DNA of 64,000 nt, from contig NC_059349.1 in NCBI RefSeq assembly GCF_019703515.2, positions 22,788,744 through 22,852,743 of the forward strand, in the 5' to 3' direction. Each line of letters opens with the position of its first letter. Position 1 is the stretch's first letter. The DNA comes from Myxocyprinus asiaticus. Its lineage: Eukaryota > Chordata > Actinopteri > Cypriniformes > Catostomidae. The notes under the pieces were generated by a model that worked only from the letters and a program-made list of their open reading frames with translations, was not told the DNA's origin and did no database searches. This document shows, in pieces, positions 15,385 through 26,643 of the stretch. Made by a program: the position numbers and the translations under genes.

Positions 15385-16010
15385 AATAAAGGCCCTAACA
15401 TATTCTACGCAAGTACGTGAACGCAGACGCACCTTGCTACACAAGCTCGATTTGCTATGAAATGTGTCAGCATTCAATTCATAACCCAATGCAACTATGC
15501 GCTGCTTTCTCAGCATTGCCGCAAGGGGCGCTAGAGTGGATTTTCATCTTTCAATCAACAACTGTCATGGTGGACTCGGGCAGCAGTTTGAGTTGAATTT
15601 TTCGAAAAATATATACGACTTTTTGTCCCCAGTCCATTCAAACTAACTTCTACCACATCTGGGCTGCATTCGAAAACGTAGGCAGCTGACTTGCTGCCTA
15701 ATCAGTTAATGGCTTAACTGACAGCTGTTTTGAATGAATGGAACTCTTAAGGAGCTTTGGTCTCCTAACAGTTTGAAAAGCGCCTTTTTTTCAACCTGTC
15801 TCCGTATACAGCCTCCGAAGGCAGCAGAACCGGTTTCGTGGTCACGCCTAAAAAATCTATTACCCACTTGTGGTCTGTGGTTTGTAACCGCCAGAGCAAC
15901 GCAAGAGTGCACGTAATGTATGTGCAACGGGACCACGCACTGGCCATGCGCTGGCCAAGCGCTCGCGTCTGCGTTTGCGTACTTGCGTTTAGTATGTTTC
16001 GGCCTTAAAG
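15385..16010. repeat. Foldback DNA element (AAGGCC ends)
   Basis: Left arm aaaggccctaacatattcta...cgcaagtacgtgaacgcagacgc (15387-15431) pairs with right arm gcgtctgcgtttgcgtacttgcgt...cggccttaaag (15966-16010). The middle is CpG-rich compared with the intron. No coding capacity. A fragment starting caggggtactcaa at 15242, a hAT-like end, precedes it. Confidence 0.6.
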
Positions 16011-16024
16011 TGCGCTCAGCGCTA

Positions 16025-17905
16025 GAGTGAAATATTTCTCTCTAGAGTGGTAATAAAGCACGTCCAGTGCTACACGCTTTATTCCCTGCCATTGAACGCG
16101 TTTGCTTTATTCCCGCTCCGCATGCGTTGCCTCTAACTCCTCTATAGACATGAGGTGCAGCATAAAACCTAATTTACTGTACGTACGAGTTGCATGTGCG
16201 GTTATTTTAACAACAGCCGTTATAGATTCTGACATCTTTTGCTTAAAAACAGTGCAGACAACAAAAATGAGGCGAAGTGAAACTATCTTCATCTGTCTGA
16301 TATGTGATTCAGACGGTTCAGCTAAGCCAGGTTTGTGTCAGGACAAGTTAACGTGCCGCCTTTAGACTATCCTGTTTTTTCCGTCTAGATTTAGCTTTAT
16401 TAATCAGCATGTACGAGCCTTTCATAATAAACAAACAGATTTTTGTTCTGATTTTGTAAAAATTAATCACAGATGTCATCATGGCATGGGTGGCAAGGAA
16501 AGCCTATTTATACTTAAATTAAGCAAACAGCTATTTAATGCTTCACTGTTATGTTACTTGTTTGTTTGTTGTTGGTATATTCTCACTTTAAGGAAAATAT
16601 AAAAATGGTCCATTCAGACTTTTTATACATTTTCTCCCCTGAACCCACAGTATTATTTTATCAGTCAAAAGGCCTCCTATGTCCCATGAACAGGTATAGA
16701 TTCTGAATATTTCAACACAATGACTGGACTGCTGTCATTTAGCTTCAAAACAAACTGTTGATCTTATCTTTTAATATTCATATCCAAGTGCCCTCGACTG
16801 ATGAAGTCTTTATGAAATATTGTAATTTTTTTGGTAGAAAAGATCTCTGAGACCCCACTACTTTGGCTGTCTCTGGGCCCCCAATGTCCTCATCCCTGTC
16901 CAGTTTTGAAGAGACTATTTAAGATTTCTTTCTTCCATTATTTTTTTTATTTTTTTTACAAAGCACTATTGCTGCCAATATGGCAAGTAATAAAAACTAT
17001 TCAAAAAAATATACATAATTCTCTAGCCCCATAGTACCCCTTTTCTACAGTATGTGTGCTGCACAGTGATATAAACATAAGCTAAATGAACAGCATTTGG
17101 CATCATAACTGCTTAGAGCTGGGCGATAAAGCCAAAAATATTATTTTTCTTATCGTTCAATATCGATATTTATCACGATATACATTCACATTTGCACATT
17201 GCACTTTTTTTTTTTTTTTTATTGCCAAGTTGGCAGAAGAAAAAAACAATCCTAAACACTCAAAATAGTCTGTACAAAACTGCACTGGGGCCCAGAGACA
17301 GCCAAAGCAGTGGTGTCTGAGGGATCTTCTACCAAAATATTAAAACATTTTATAGAGTGCAGTTGGATATGAATGTTAAAAGATCATCTGTTCGTTTTGA
17401 AGCATTATGACAGCATATAATTTTTACATTCATATTATATTTATATTTCGTTACATTCAGATACCCAAGTATGGTGGCATAGAAGCCCTTGTGACTGAGG
17501 AATGATACTGTATGGGGGTTCAGGGGGATCCCCCGAGAGAAAATGTAGAAAATGTAAAAGTCTGAATGGACCATTTTCATTTAAGTAAGAAAGACTAGAC
17601 TACAAAGTACAAACTAGTAATTTTATTGGCTTTCCTTGTTATCCATGCCAGAAATGATGACTTCTGATTAATTTCACAAATTTAGAACAGAAATCTATTT
17701 GATTATTAATAAAGGCTCGTAAAATGATGATTAATAAAGATAAATTTAGAAGGAAAAAAACTTTATGAGGCGCTCTGGAACCACGTACACTTATGCGGCG
17801 CCTCATGTCTACTCACAAGCGGGGAAAAGAGGCAAGGCATGCAGAGTGGGACAGGGCATAAATGAAGCGTGTTCAGTGCTAGAGAAAAATATTCAAGAAC
17901 ACAGA
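16025..17905. repeat. Large inverted duplication
   Basis: The left arm (about 16025-16890) is repeated in reverse complement at about 17285-17905. Matching pairs in order from the centre: tttggctgtctctgggcccc (16863) with its complement at 17287; atggtccattcagac (16606) with gtctgaatggaccat (17559); tacgagcctt (16410) with aaggctcgta (17712); gacatgagg (16147) with cctcatgtc (17802). The spacer is about 390 bp. The arms are diverged by indels, so the event is not recent. The right arm lies inside the GGGCGATA element ending at 18240, so this may be two inverted copies of that element. Confidence 0.65.
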
Positions 17906-18240
17906 AAGAATACAGAACGCAGAAAGATCAGGACTGGTGTACACAGCACTGTTGTTTTGTCGCACTGCTCACTAAAGACGATGAGAGGGTGCAACTCCAG
18001 ATTGATTCCATCCAGACCACGGTGACTGGCGTAGCCTAATCGTTAGCAAGGCATTTTACGTTAGCAACTTCATGCAGTCTGAGAAAGACAAACTGCTTGC
18101 GTTTTTAGAGACACACACCTGATTGTCTAGACATAGAACACAGGCTAAATATTGAAAATTACTCAAAAGCTTATCATCGATATTGTGGATTTTTTTTTAT
18201 CGTGATAAATATCGAGATCGTTTTATCACCCAGCCCTGTA
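17112..18240. mobile_element. hAT-like element (TAGRGCTGGGCGATA ends)
   Basis: Left end tagagctgggcgataaagcc with atcgatatttatcacgatat; right end atcgtgataaatatcgagat followed by ttttatcacccagccctgta. These ends are typical of a widespread fish hAT group. No clean 8-bp duplication could be fixed, and there is no intact transposase frame. Confidence 0.6.
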
Positions 18241-20100
18241 GCTGTTACTGTACTGTGTATTTTAGTATAACTTGAACACTGCATCACCATCCATTTAACA
18301 GCCCTTAACCTACAGAGATGTCTATAACATCATATAAATGGTTTTTGAGTAACAATATGCTAATTCTGTAGGCTGTATATTTTAAATATAACCACACATG
18401 AGGATTATGCCATTGAGAAGACCTAATATATTGTTCAGAGATTATCCTGCTTTTAAAGATTTACAAGTTTCTACTTTAAAACGGAAGAATTAATTGGTGC
18501 CATTTAACACTGTAACATGTCATGGTTGACATTATCAGAAAGGAATTAAAGAGGATTCCCCCAACCACTCCCCATTTAAAGAGGCAAAGTTCAAGCTGTT
18601 TAAGCGGTTTTCTTTATTCCGTAAGCTAATACAGTTTTGCAGAAGCCATTGTGAAAACTGACTTAAGCTACTTAATGAAATTCAAAGGGATGAGCAGCTA
18701 GGAAATTCCCCCACACATAGAGAGTTGAAGCACCAAGAGACTAAAATCACAACATGATTGAGCTTGAGGCTAACTCAATTTCCACACACTGAGTTAATTT
18801 ATGGCATGAGACAGAGTTACTACATTTTATTATTACACAGATGGGTGGTGAATATGAAACCAATCCACACAGCCATCTCATATTCTTCTATAGCTCTTTT
18901 ATGAACCTCCAATGGACTCTTTAGCTGGCAACCTTGTGTTGCAGAAATCTCTTCCAAAATAAGATAAATCCTGTGAAATAGTCTGTAAACCAAGCAAATG
19001 CTTTCAGTTTCACTGAATAATGACACATCTAATTTTGACTTGATTGCCCATTTTTACATAAATTATGTAATTTGATTATATAAACATATGTGATAAGAGG
19101 CATTTGTCAACAACTTTTCTTAAAAGTTAGCATGCAGCGCACAGTGTAATTTCATATTTTCATTTCAAATGCAAAAATACTTGACCTCGGTCAAACCTGT
19201 GTCACCGAAGACTAATCTCAGAGCTTTTGTGTGGTATTAAAACTCATCTGTGTGGTAAAATGAAACATAATTACATTTCCAATTACACTGAGGCGTTGTT
19301 GGGACTGGGATAACCACTGACATTTTCACTTGAAATTATGTGTAGCATTTTTCCCCTGCAAAGGATTAGTCTAATCCAACATCTTGTGGGCTTTATTATT
19401 ATTAATTAGACAAAATGCTTAGTCCTGGGAATTGGTAGTATAATTTAAGCAGCTAATTAATATGCAAGCCCTGGAAATAAGATCTGGTATTTCATCAACA
19501 CAGTCACCACATGGTGAAAAAGAGCATTTAAAATGAACATTTAAATATGCTTATGAGCCTTGACTCAAAGGACTCACAGGATATGATAATAATTGAGGGG
19601 AAATTTAGAATATTTAATCCACTTGGGGAATTGTGGGGTGGTAATAGCTTATGATGCATTTTTATTATGTCTCCTTTAAGCTTTTGCTGCAGTACTCTGA
19701 TGAGTGCTAAAGAATAACTCACTGACAAATTGTAAGCAAAAGGGCAGAAGGAGTCAAAATTTGAATCTCTACAATAATTGGACAAACTAGGCGGCTGGAA
19801 CTAATTATAGAATTATCTTCTGCCCTATTATTGCTCATCATAGTAATATAATCACAGCGATCAGCAGCATAATCACTGAATCTCCACACCATTAACTATC
19901 ATCTCAAAGTTCTCTTTATTATCTGTAAACTGGAAGGAATTTTGCTCACAAAAGTCAAAATATGTTTTTAATATGACTGAATCAACCTTACTGCATTAGG
20001 TTACACTGACAACCAATTTTTAAGAGTTAGATCAAGTAGAAAAGAACTCCTTGCAGGTTACCACTTTCTACAGTGCATAAGGACTTCACTACATTTAGAT
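18241..20100. other. dpyd intron 2, unique sequence, possibly conserved
   Basis: No gene or repeat recognised over 1.8 kb, unusual for this repeat-rich window. 19200-19880 contains homeodomain-type cores (attaattag at 19401, gctaattaatatgc at 19452). Conserved noncoding function is a guess from composition and lack of repeats. Confidence 0.35.
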
Positions 20101-20104
20101 ACAC

Positions 20105-20300
20105 TGCAACTTGTATTTTGTCTTGTTTTCTAGTTAAAAAAATATCTAAACATCCTTAAAACAAGATACATTTACTTGAGAAGCAAAATGACATAACAAA
20201 TTAAGCCTTGCTTTCAGAGAAATCTAACCAAATATAGTGAGGATTTAGGCCCAAAACAAGAAAAAAAAAGGCTGTTTGCCAATGATTAACTTGTTTTTCC
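20105..20300. repeat. CTTGTTTT/AAAACAAGAT dispersed repeat
   Basis: Contains cttgttttctagttaaaaaa, taaaacaagatacatttact and gagaagcaaaatgacataac, words of a common cyprinid dispersed repeat. It lies about 380 bp downstream of dpyd exon 2 in the transcript direction. Confidence 0.5.
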
Positions 20301-20676
20301 TTTGAATTAAGCTTATTTTTTCTACCTCTAAATTTTGCAGTTTAACCAGCCTTAATGTCTTGCACAGATCATCATTATTTTTTCTTTTAACTCTAATTTT
20401 CACTATGCTGAGGCACGGAGAAGTAGCCAACATTTTAACTGTAACACAGAGTGACAATCAGCAATGGTAAAAAATCCACAAACAAGGAAAGACGTATACA
20501 TGCAAGTGCGGTGTGTCGTGACAAGTGTTTTTCTTCACATTGGCTGTTTCTTAAATATTTAATGTAAGGCTCAAAGCAGTGCATGTGATGGTTTTGAAAT
20601 GTGAGAGTTATTTCAGGCAGCCAGTGAGAAAATCTTGTCTTTGTTGTTTTTACAGTACAAGAGGCTGAAGACTCAC

Positions 20677-20787
20677 ATTGCAGCTCTTCTCTGGGTTTCT
20701 CTTCCAGTGCTTCTTCTCTTTCTTCTTTGAGACAGTGGAATGGAGATCCACGCAAGTCTTCACCCTCGGGTTCAATGAAAGGATACT
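20677..20787 (-). CDS. dpyd: dpyd coding exon 2 (residues 14-50)
   Basis: A 111-bp exon, phase 0 at both ends, with a gcttcag acceptor above 20787 and a gtgagt donor below 20677. It encodes 37 residues beginning [12 protein letters not shown] and ending [13 protein letters not shown], which align without gaps to the N-terminal segment of mammalian dihydropyrimidine dehydrogenase ([16 protein letters not shown]). The middle of the exon is lysine-rich and more diverged. A longer open frame over the same bases on the same strand (20435-20818) is in another frame and is not the gene. Confidence 0.94.
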
Positions 20788-21595
20788 CTGAAGCACAATT
20801 ACACATAATCAAGATCATTAGATGGTCAAATGATCACTCAATGCAAGAACATTATGGAATGATGCATGACTTTTATTAAATGAACAAAATACAAATTAAG
20901 CAAACTAAAGCAATAAGCCAAGCCAGGTGGGGCATTATAGTAATTTTACCACAGTTAGGAGGTGTTCTTAGGCATGGTGCAGAGCACAACGTGAACAATT
21001 AAAAATAAACCTTAGTGTCCTTCTGTAGTTTTTCAATTGCTTTTATAAAGTAAACATGCATTAGATGGACATCTTTAACCATTTCCCTGTGTGTTTTAGA
21101 TGGTGTGTCACATTAAAAACTTCAACTTTTAAAAATGCATCTCGAGACACCTGCCTTCTGATCTATTCGTTGTGTTGCATCTACTTTTTCAGTACAAGAA
21201 CGTTTTGGTCTGAACAATCCCTAAATGTAGGTTGTTTATGGTTAACACACAATTGAGCACTTTGCGCATTAATACACAATGAGCAGTCACAAATTTATCA
21301 CCATTTTAAAACAGCTTTGAATATGGCTTATCCAATCAGAATTTAGAATCTGAATCCATTTGATAAAAACTAATAAACTCTGGGAGAAAGACAAATGCAA
21401 AGCATATGCTTGCAATTAATAAGCAGTTCATATTGCACCAATTAATATGGTGATATGACTAGCTGTATAGCATAAATGAAGAATAGGGGAGACCAGGGCA
21501 GTTGTCACACATTTTACTCTAAGCCATTTTCTGTATAGGCACATATTTTATAGTCTTAGCTACAAAAACAAACTACTGAACATGGCCACCATTAT

Positions 21596-22993
21596 CAGTG
21601 TTAGGTGTAATTGAATTACAAAGTAATTAGTTACTGTAATCTAATTACTTTTAGGCAAAAAAAAGTAGTGTAAATGCCAGATCACACTGCCCCAACAAAC
21701 GTCAACATACACCAACATCCAACAGTTGTTGTGCTTTGTCGGATCAATGTGTTCACCTTGATGACGTTTGTTGACGTTTGTTGGCATTCGTTGGCGTTCG
21801 TTGGCATCTGTTTTCACCGATTCAACATGGTCAATCAGCATTTGTTGAGTGTTGGAATGTTTGAGCAGCCTGGTATGATTTTCAAACAAACTCCAAAAAC
21901 TCTGAAGTAATCTGACTTCAGTGCGAACTCTTGCCATGACAATGAGGTAAGTGTCCCTGTCAACTCATAGAAAATGAACACGCGTGGCCGCAACTTCATT
22001 GGTAGATCAGAAGAAATGCTGTCAATCAAGATTAATAACATTTTGGTAGTGAACCTGTTAGAGCTTTCCGTTTTCTTGTAAATAAAAGGAAACAAAATTA
22101 TAGGGGTTCCGCAGATTGTGTGGATCACACTCATGAGGGAATATGTACAAACAGGCAAGACGTGGACAGAGATTGATAGATTTGTGCTTAAGTGCTATAT
22201 ATTTCAACTTTCCACACATTTTATGGACATAACTTTCAGAATGAATAAGTTCCAGCAAATACAAAAATTTTCACAGGTGTGTTTACTTGGTTATAGCCTA
22301 ATGTCACTATATTTATAGCCTAATGTCACTACATTTTAAACATGTTTAATCAATAATATTAATAGCGCAAAATATTTATATATTAAATTGTGTATGTTTT
22401 GCTTCATCTGCAACCTCTTCCTTGTCAATCATCTTCTTCAAAGGCAAACAATGACATGCAAGTTTGTTGGTGTTTGTTGGATCAGTGTGAACACAACAGT
22501 TACATGTCTCAAGATTCTAAATACAACAGCCAACTTTAGAATGTTTGAAGTGTTGGCATTTGCTGGGGCAGTTTGAACGCATCACATTTTAAATTCTTGT
22601 AATCAGATTACAGTTACTGACTTTCATTGAATGTTATTACTTTTAAGTACATTACTTGGGTAACAAATGTTTAAAAATGTTTATTATTTATGTGTAATAC
22701 AGTTAAAATGTGAATTCATATGTTCATATGTACGTCTATTTGCGTTTCTGTGATTGCTAAGTGTTGTGCAACAATGAACAAGGAGAAAATATTTTGACAT
22801 TATTTTGAATTTGTTGAGGGGAAAAACAAAAGCATTTTTTGTAACAAGTGTTTTAGAAAGTAACTTAAAAGTAAAGCAATTAGTAATGTGATTACTTTTT
22901 CAATGAATTAACCAGTAAGTAATCTGATTATAATTTTAGAGAAGTAGTTAGTAAATTGTAGTGGATTAATTTTTGGTAATTTAACTAACCCTG
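21596..22993. mobile_element. hAT-like element with perfect 8-bp duplication
   Basis: Starts cagtgttaggtgtaatt and ends aatttaactaaccctg. It is flanked by a perfect duplication accattat (21588-21595 and 22994-23001). Internal taatctgattac / gtaatcagattac words are typical of the fish TGTAAT-rich hAT group. A second palindromic element occupies 21676-22585. Noncoding. Confidence 0.7.
21676..22585. repeat. Inverted-repeat element (CACTGCCCCAACAAA ends)
   Basis: Left end ccagatcacactgccccaac pairs with right end tgctggggcagtttgaacgc. A run of imperfect gtttgttggc/gttcgttggc units lies at 21767-21810 and similar gtttgttggtgtttgttgg units at 22461-22480. It sits inside the hAT at 21596-22993. Short open frames here have no protein motif. 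Confidence 0.5.
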
Positions 22994-23001
22994 ACCATTA
23001 T

Positions 23002-23443
23002 TTATTTAATTTCTTTTATCCCCTTTTCTCCCAATTTGGAACGCCCAATTCCCACTACTTAGTAGGTCCTCGTGGTGGCGCAGTTACTCACCTCAATCCA
23101 GGTGGTGGAGGACAATCTCAGTTGCCTCCACTTCTGAGACAGTCAATCTGCGCATTTTATCAAGTGGCTCACAGTGCATGACACAGTGGAGACTCACAGC
23201 ACGTAAAGGTGCATGCTACTCTCCGCGATCGATGCACAACTTACAACACGCCCCACTGAGAGCGAGAACCCCTAATCACGACCACGAGGATGTTACCCCA
23301 TGTGACTCTACCCTCCCTAGCAACCGGGCCAATTTGGTTGCTTAGGAGACCTGGCTGGAGTCACTCAGCACGCCCTGGATTCGAACTCGTGACTCCAGGG
23401 GTGGTAGTCAGCATCAATACTCGCTGAGCTACCCAGGCCCCCC
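23002..23443 (-). mobile_element. tRNA-derived SINE, copy 2
   Basis: Same family as 6294-6722. The target duplication is 18 bp with one mismatch (ctaaccctgaccattatt at 22985-23002 and ctaaccctgatcattatt at 23444-23461). A-box from 23418-23431 (minus strand TAGCTCAGCGAGTA) and B-box from 23377-23389 (CGAGTTCGAATCC, close to consensus). Its target site spans the right end of the hAT at 21596-22993, so it inserted after that element. Confidence 0.85.
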
Positions 23444-23700
23444 CTAACCCTGATCATTATTAACTGGGCAAAACAAACACAGTATATTGAACACACATTG
23501 ACTTTTTGTGACAGCATGCCCCCCCAAAAAGCTCACTATATGGGGTAAATTGCCACAATGGAGCCTGCCGTTAAATAATCTATTGTAGCCTTTTCAGCAA
23601 AAATTATGAAGCACAAAACGATTAATGAAACACAATTTTTTTTTTTTTTTTTTTAATGTTACACACAAAAATATCAACCACTGTTTTGGGAAACAGATAT

Positions 23701-24160
23701 AATAATAGAGATGTTTAATCTGTAGTCCAAAAACCCAGAAGAGAATTCACCATGGGTTCCCTCTGGATTTTCCTACAGGTTTTTATAATGAGGTTTTAGA
23801 ACTTATGAGAAAAATTAGGTCTGCTGTAAATATTACTTGATGATACGTGGACGTTTTGTTCTATCTACAACATAAATTACACACTTTCATACCTCAAATA
23901 TGAATTTTGAAGCCATATTGAATTACATACTTTTTTTTTTTAAATGCACGGCAGCTTCAAAATTCACGTTTGAAGTATGAAAGTGTAATTTCTGTTGTAG
24001 AACAAAACGTCCACGTATCGTCAAGTAATGTTTATCACAGAGCTTATTTTACAGAACAGAAGTTAAAAAAAAACATCGGAAAATCCCAAGGGAACCCATG
24101 GCGAATTAGACTTCAGGGTTTGCCTACAAATTGGCATCACGGCTAAACAGCTCTATTAAT
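23701..24160. repeat. Foldback element with long arms
   Basis: Left arm aataatagagatgtttaatc ... ccatgggttccctctggatt, right arm ccaagggaacccatggcgaa ... ggctaaacagctctattaat. Inner arm pairs include acgtggacgttttgttcta with its complement near 24000. About 460 bp; no coding capacity. Confidence 0.65.
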
Positions 24161-24486
24161 AAATAGAATAAAATTACAACACGTGGCAACCTTCCTCAAC
24201 CTGATACAACCTGAAAAACACCCTCGTCTAAAGTTCAACCTTTCATGTCAAACCTACCTTCATTATAGTTGACTCTTGCCTGAAAGTAAGCAAGTTTGGT
24301 TTTATTGTTCACAAAAAAAAAAAATTATTCTAATTTACGAACTACATGCTTTAAACCAACAAGCAAAACTGCTATACAATACCAGCATTTGTGTGATTGT
24401 GTAAACTTGACTCAAAACCTTACAGTTACTGACAACCAGCCCTTGTGACAACGTCCCCTTGAGACAACCAGACCTGGTATCCCCTA

Positions 24487-25190
24487 CAAAGCAAAGATAA
24501 TCATGCAGTTGTGTTCCACAAACATGAAAGCGTTTTAAAAGATTGATACAAACTACAGAGTGCGCTCGACACCAGGTCCTTCAAAGCAGTCTGTGACAAC
24601 ACTGATTAGAGCTCCAGTGCAGCGGGTCAATAAAGAGGAAGCCCGACTGAATGTGTAAAGTGTGAAATGAAAGCCATGATGGGGACCATCATCATCTGAT
24701 TCAGGAGCAACTTTCATTTCAAATGTGCATGGCACCTTTACGCCTGGCAGTCAATCACCCAGCACACTAGAGAAGCTGAAGGCAGGAACCAGTGTGGGAT
24801 CTTTTAATGGTAAACACAATTAACATGCAGTTTACTGAGGGAGAAGAGAACAAGGGAGGGAGAAGCAACCATTACCATCACACTAATACCAATTTCATGC
24901 TCTTCGTAGTGTAAAAGAATACCATGTCCACAGTCATTGCGCTTTGCTGAAACACTATCTGACAAAGGCCAGAACAGGGGGCCAGGAGCAAATTGAAATA
25001 AGCCATTTTGGCATTCTCCCCCATTAGCCATATCTGTGGCAACTGTCGGAAAAACCTTCACCCACAAATACGACGTTGACAGAAATTCCTGACATGACAC
25101 TTGAACCCTGCAGTGTTATCCGAATAAATGTTTGTCTAATTAATACAGTTTATAATCAGTCATGCGCCATTTCCTAAACAAATTTCGATG
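24487..25190. other. dpyd intron 1, unique-looking sequence
   Basis: No element recognised. 24540-25100 is non-repetitive and of mixed composition, and could be conserved noncoding DNA. The frame at 24804-25100 (98 codons, minus) shows no protein motif. Confidence 0.35.
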
Positions 25191-25387
25191 GCATGTTCAG
25201 AATCAGAATCAAAATAAACTTTATTGCCACGTATGCTTACACATACAAGGAATTTGTCTTGGTGACAGAAGCTTCCAGTGCGCAAACAATACAACAACAA
25301 GACAGAGATAATAAAAAATAAAAAAAATAGAATAAAAATAAAAAGTGAATATAAAATATAGGTATATACAGAAATACACAATAAGAC

Positions 25388-25388
<1 letters not shown>

Positions 25389-25432
<44 letters not shown>

Positions 25433-25450
25433 TAAACACACACGCACACA
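25389..25450. repeat. (TA)n(CA)n microsatellite
   Basis: A run of TA then CA repeats with interruptions, immediately left of the Tc1 copy at 25451. Minus-strand open frames over it (Cys-Val runs) are artefacts. Confidence 0.9.
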
Positions 25451-26643
25451 CAAACTGGAGGCCAAAGGTTTGGAATGATGAACAGATTTTGCTGTTTCAG
25501 AAGGAAATTGATACTTTAACCAAAGTGACATTCAACTGATCACAAAGTAATGTCAGGAGATTACTGATGTAAAAAACAGCACCATCACTATTTGAAAGTC
25601 ATTTTTGATCAAATCTAGACAGGCCCCATTTCCAACAGCCATCACTCCAACACTCTATCCTTGAGTAATCATGCTAAATTGCTAATTTGGTACTTGTAAA
25701 TCACTTGCCATTATATCAAACACTGCTGACAGCTATTTCGTTCATTAAATGAAGCTTAACATTGTCTTTGTGTTTGTTTTGAGTTGCCACAGTATGCAAT
25801 AGACTGGCATGTCTTAAGGTCAATATTAGATCAAAAATGGCAAAAAAAAAAAAAAAAACATCTTTCTCTACAAACTTGTCAGTCAATCATTGTTTTGAGG
25901 AATGAAGGCTATACAATGCTTGAAATTGTCAAAAAAATGAGATTTCATACAAAGGTGTACACTACAGTCTTCAAAGACAAAGGACAACTGGTGGAAGGCC
26001 AGATGTACAACTAAACAAGAGGATAAGCACATCAGAGTCTCTAGTTTGAGAAATAGATGCCTCACATATCCTCAGCTGACAGCTTCATTGAATTCTACCC
26101 ACTCAACACCAGTTTCATGTACAACAGTAAAGAGAAGACTCATGGGTGCAGGCCTTATGGGAAGAATTTCAAAGAAAAAGCCACTTTTGAAACAGAAAAA
26201 CAAAAAGAAAAGGTTAGAGTGGGCAAAGAAACACAGACATTTGACAACAGATAATTGGAAAAGAGTGTTATGGATCTTAACCCCATTGAGCTTTTGTGGG
26301 ATCAGCTAGACTGTAAGGTGCGTGAGAAGTGCCCGACAGACAGCCACATCTATGGCAAGTGCTACAGAAAGCGTGTGGTGAAATGTCACAGTATCTGGAC
26401 AAACTGACAGCTAGAATGCCAGGGATCTGCAAAGCTGTCATTGCTGCACGTGGAGGATTTTTTAATGAGAACTCTTTGAAGTAGTTTAAGAAAAAAATTG
26501 AAATTGTAATAGTAATTTTTCACGTATTAATGTCCTGACTATACATTGTGATCAGTTGAATGCCACTTTGTTGAATAAAAGTAACAATTTCTTTCTATAA
26601 GAGCAAAATCTGTACATTATTCCAAACTTTTGGCCACCAGTGT
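25451..26643 (+). mobile_element. Tc1-like deletion derivative, copy 2
   Basis: Terminal repeats caaactggaggccaaaggtt and the complement at 26622-26642. Plus-strand transposase pieces: IIVLRNEGYTMLEIVKK (about 25885), then LTASLNSTHSTPVSCTTVKR and KRLEWAKKHRHLTTDNWKRV (26046-26280), then codons for LNPIELLWDQLDCKVREKC (about 26277-26330). The catalytic middle is deleted at the same join as the other copies. Inserted in the 3' UTR of the LINE. The N-terminal part has additional frameshifts and an A-run. Confidence 0.85.

Larger units (their letters stand above)
21484..24486. mobile_element. DNA transposon with GGGGAGACCAGG-type ends, nested
   Basis: Left end taggggagaccagggcagtt pairs imperfectly with the right end (minus strand taggggataccaggtctggt), both followed by gttgtcac/gttgtctc. 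It is 3.0 kb, but much of that is later insertions: a hAT (21596-22993), a SINE (about 23002-23443) and a foldback (23701-24160). No transposase frame survives. Confidence 0.55.

Noticed and set aside
20435..20818. 127-codon minus-strand ORF over dpyd exon 2
   Set aside because: Wrong frame; the exon 2 protein is in another frame of the same strand and is bounded by splice sites.
24804..25100. 98-codon minus-strand ORF in unique sequence
   Set aside because: No motif, no splice context tying it to dpyd, and no codon pattern that stands out.
25221..25531. Minus-strand ORFs with Cys-Val and Ile-Tyr runs
   Set aside because: Translation of the (TA)n(CA)n microsatellite and LINE 3' UTR.
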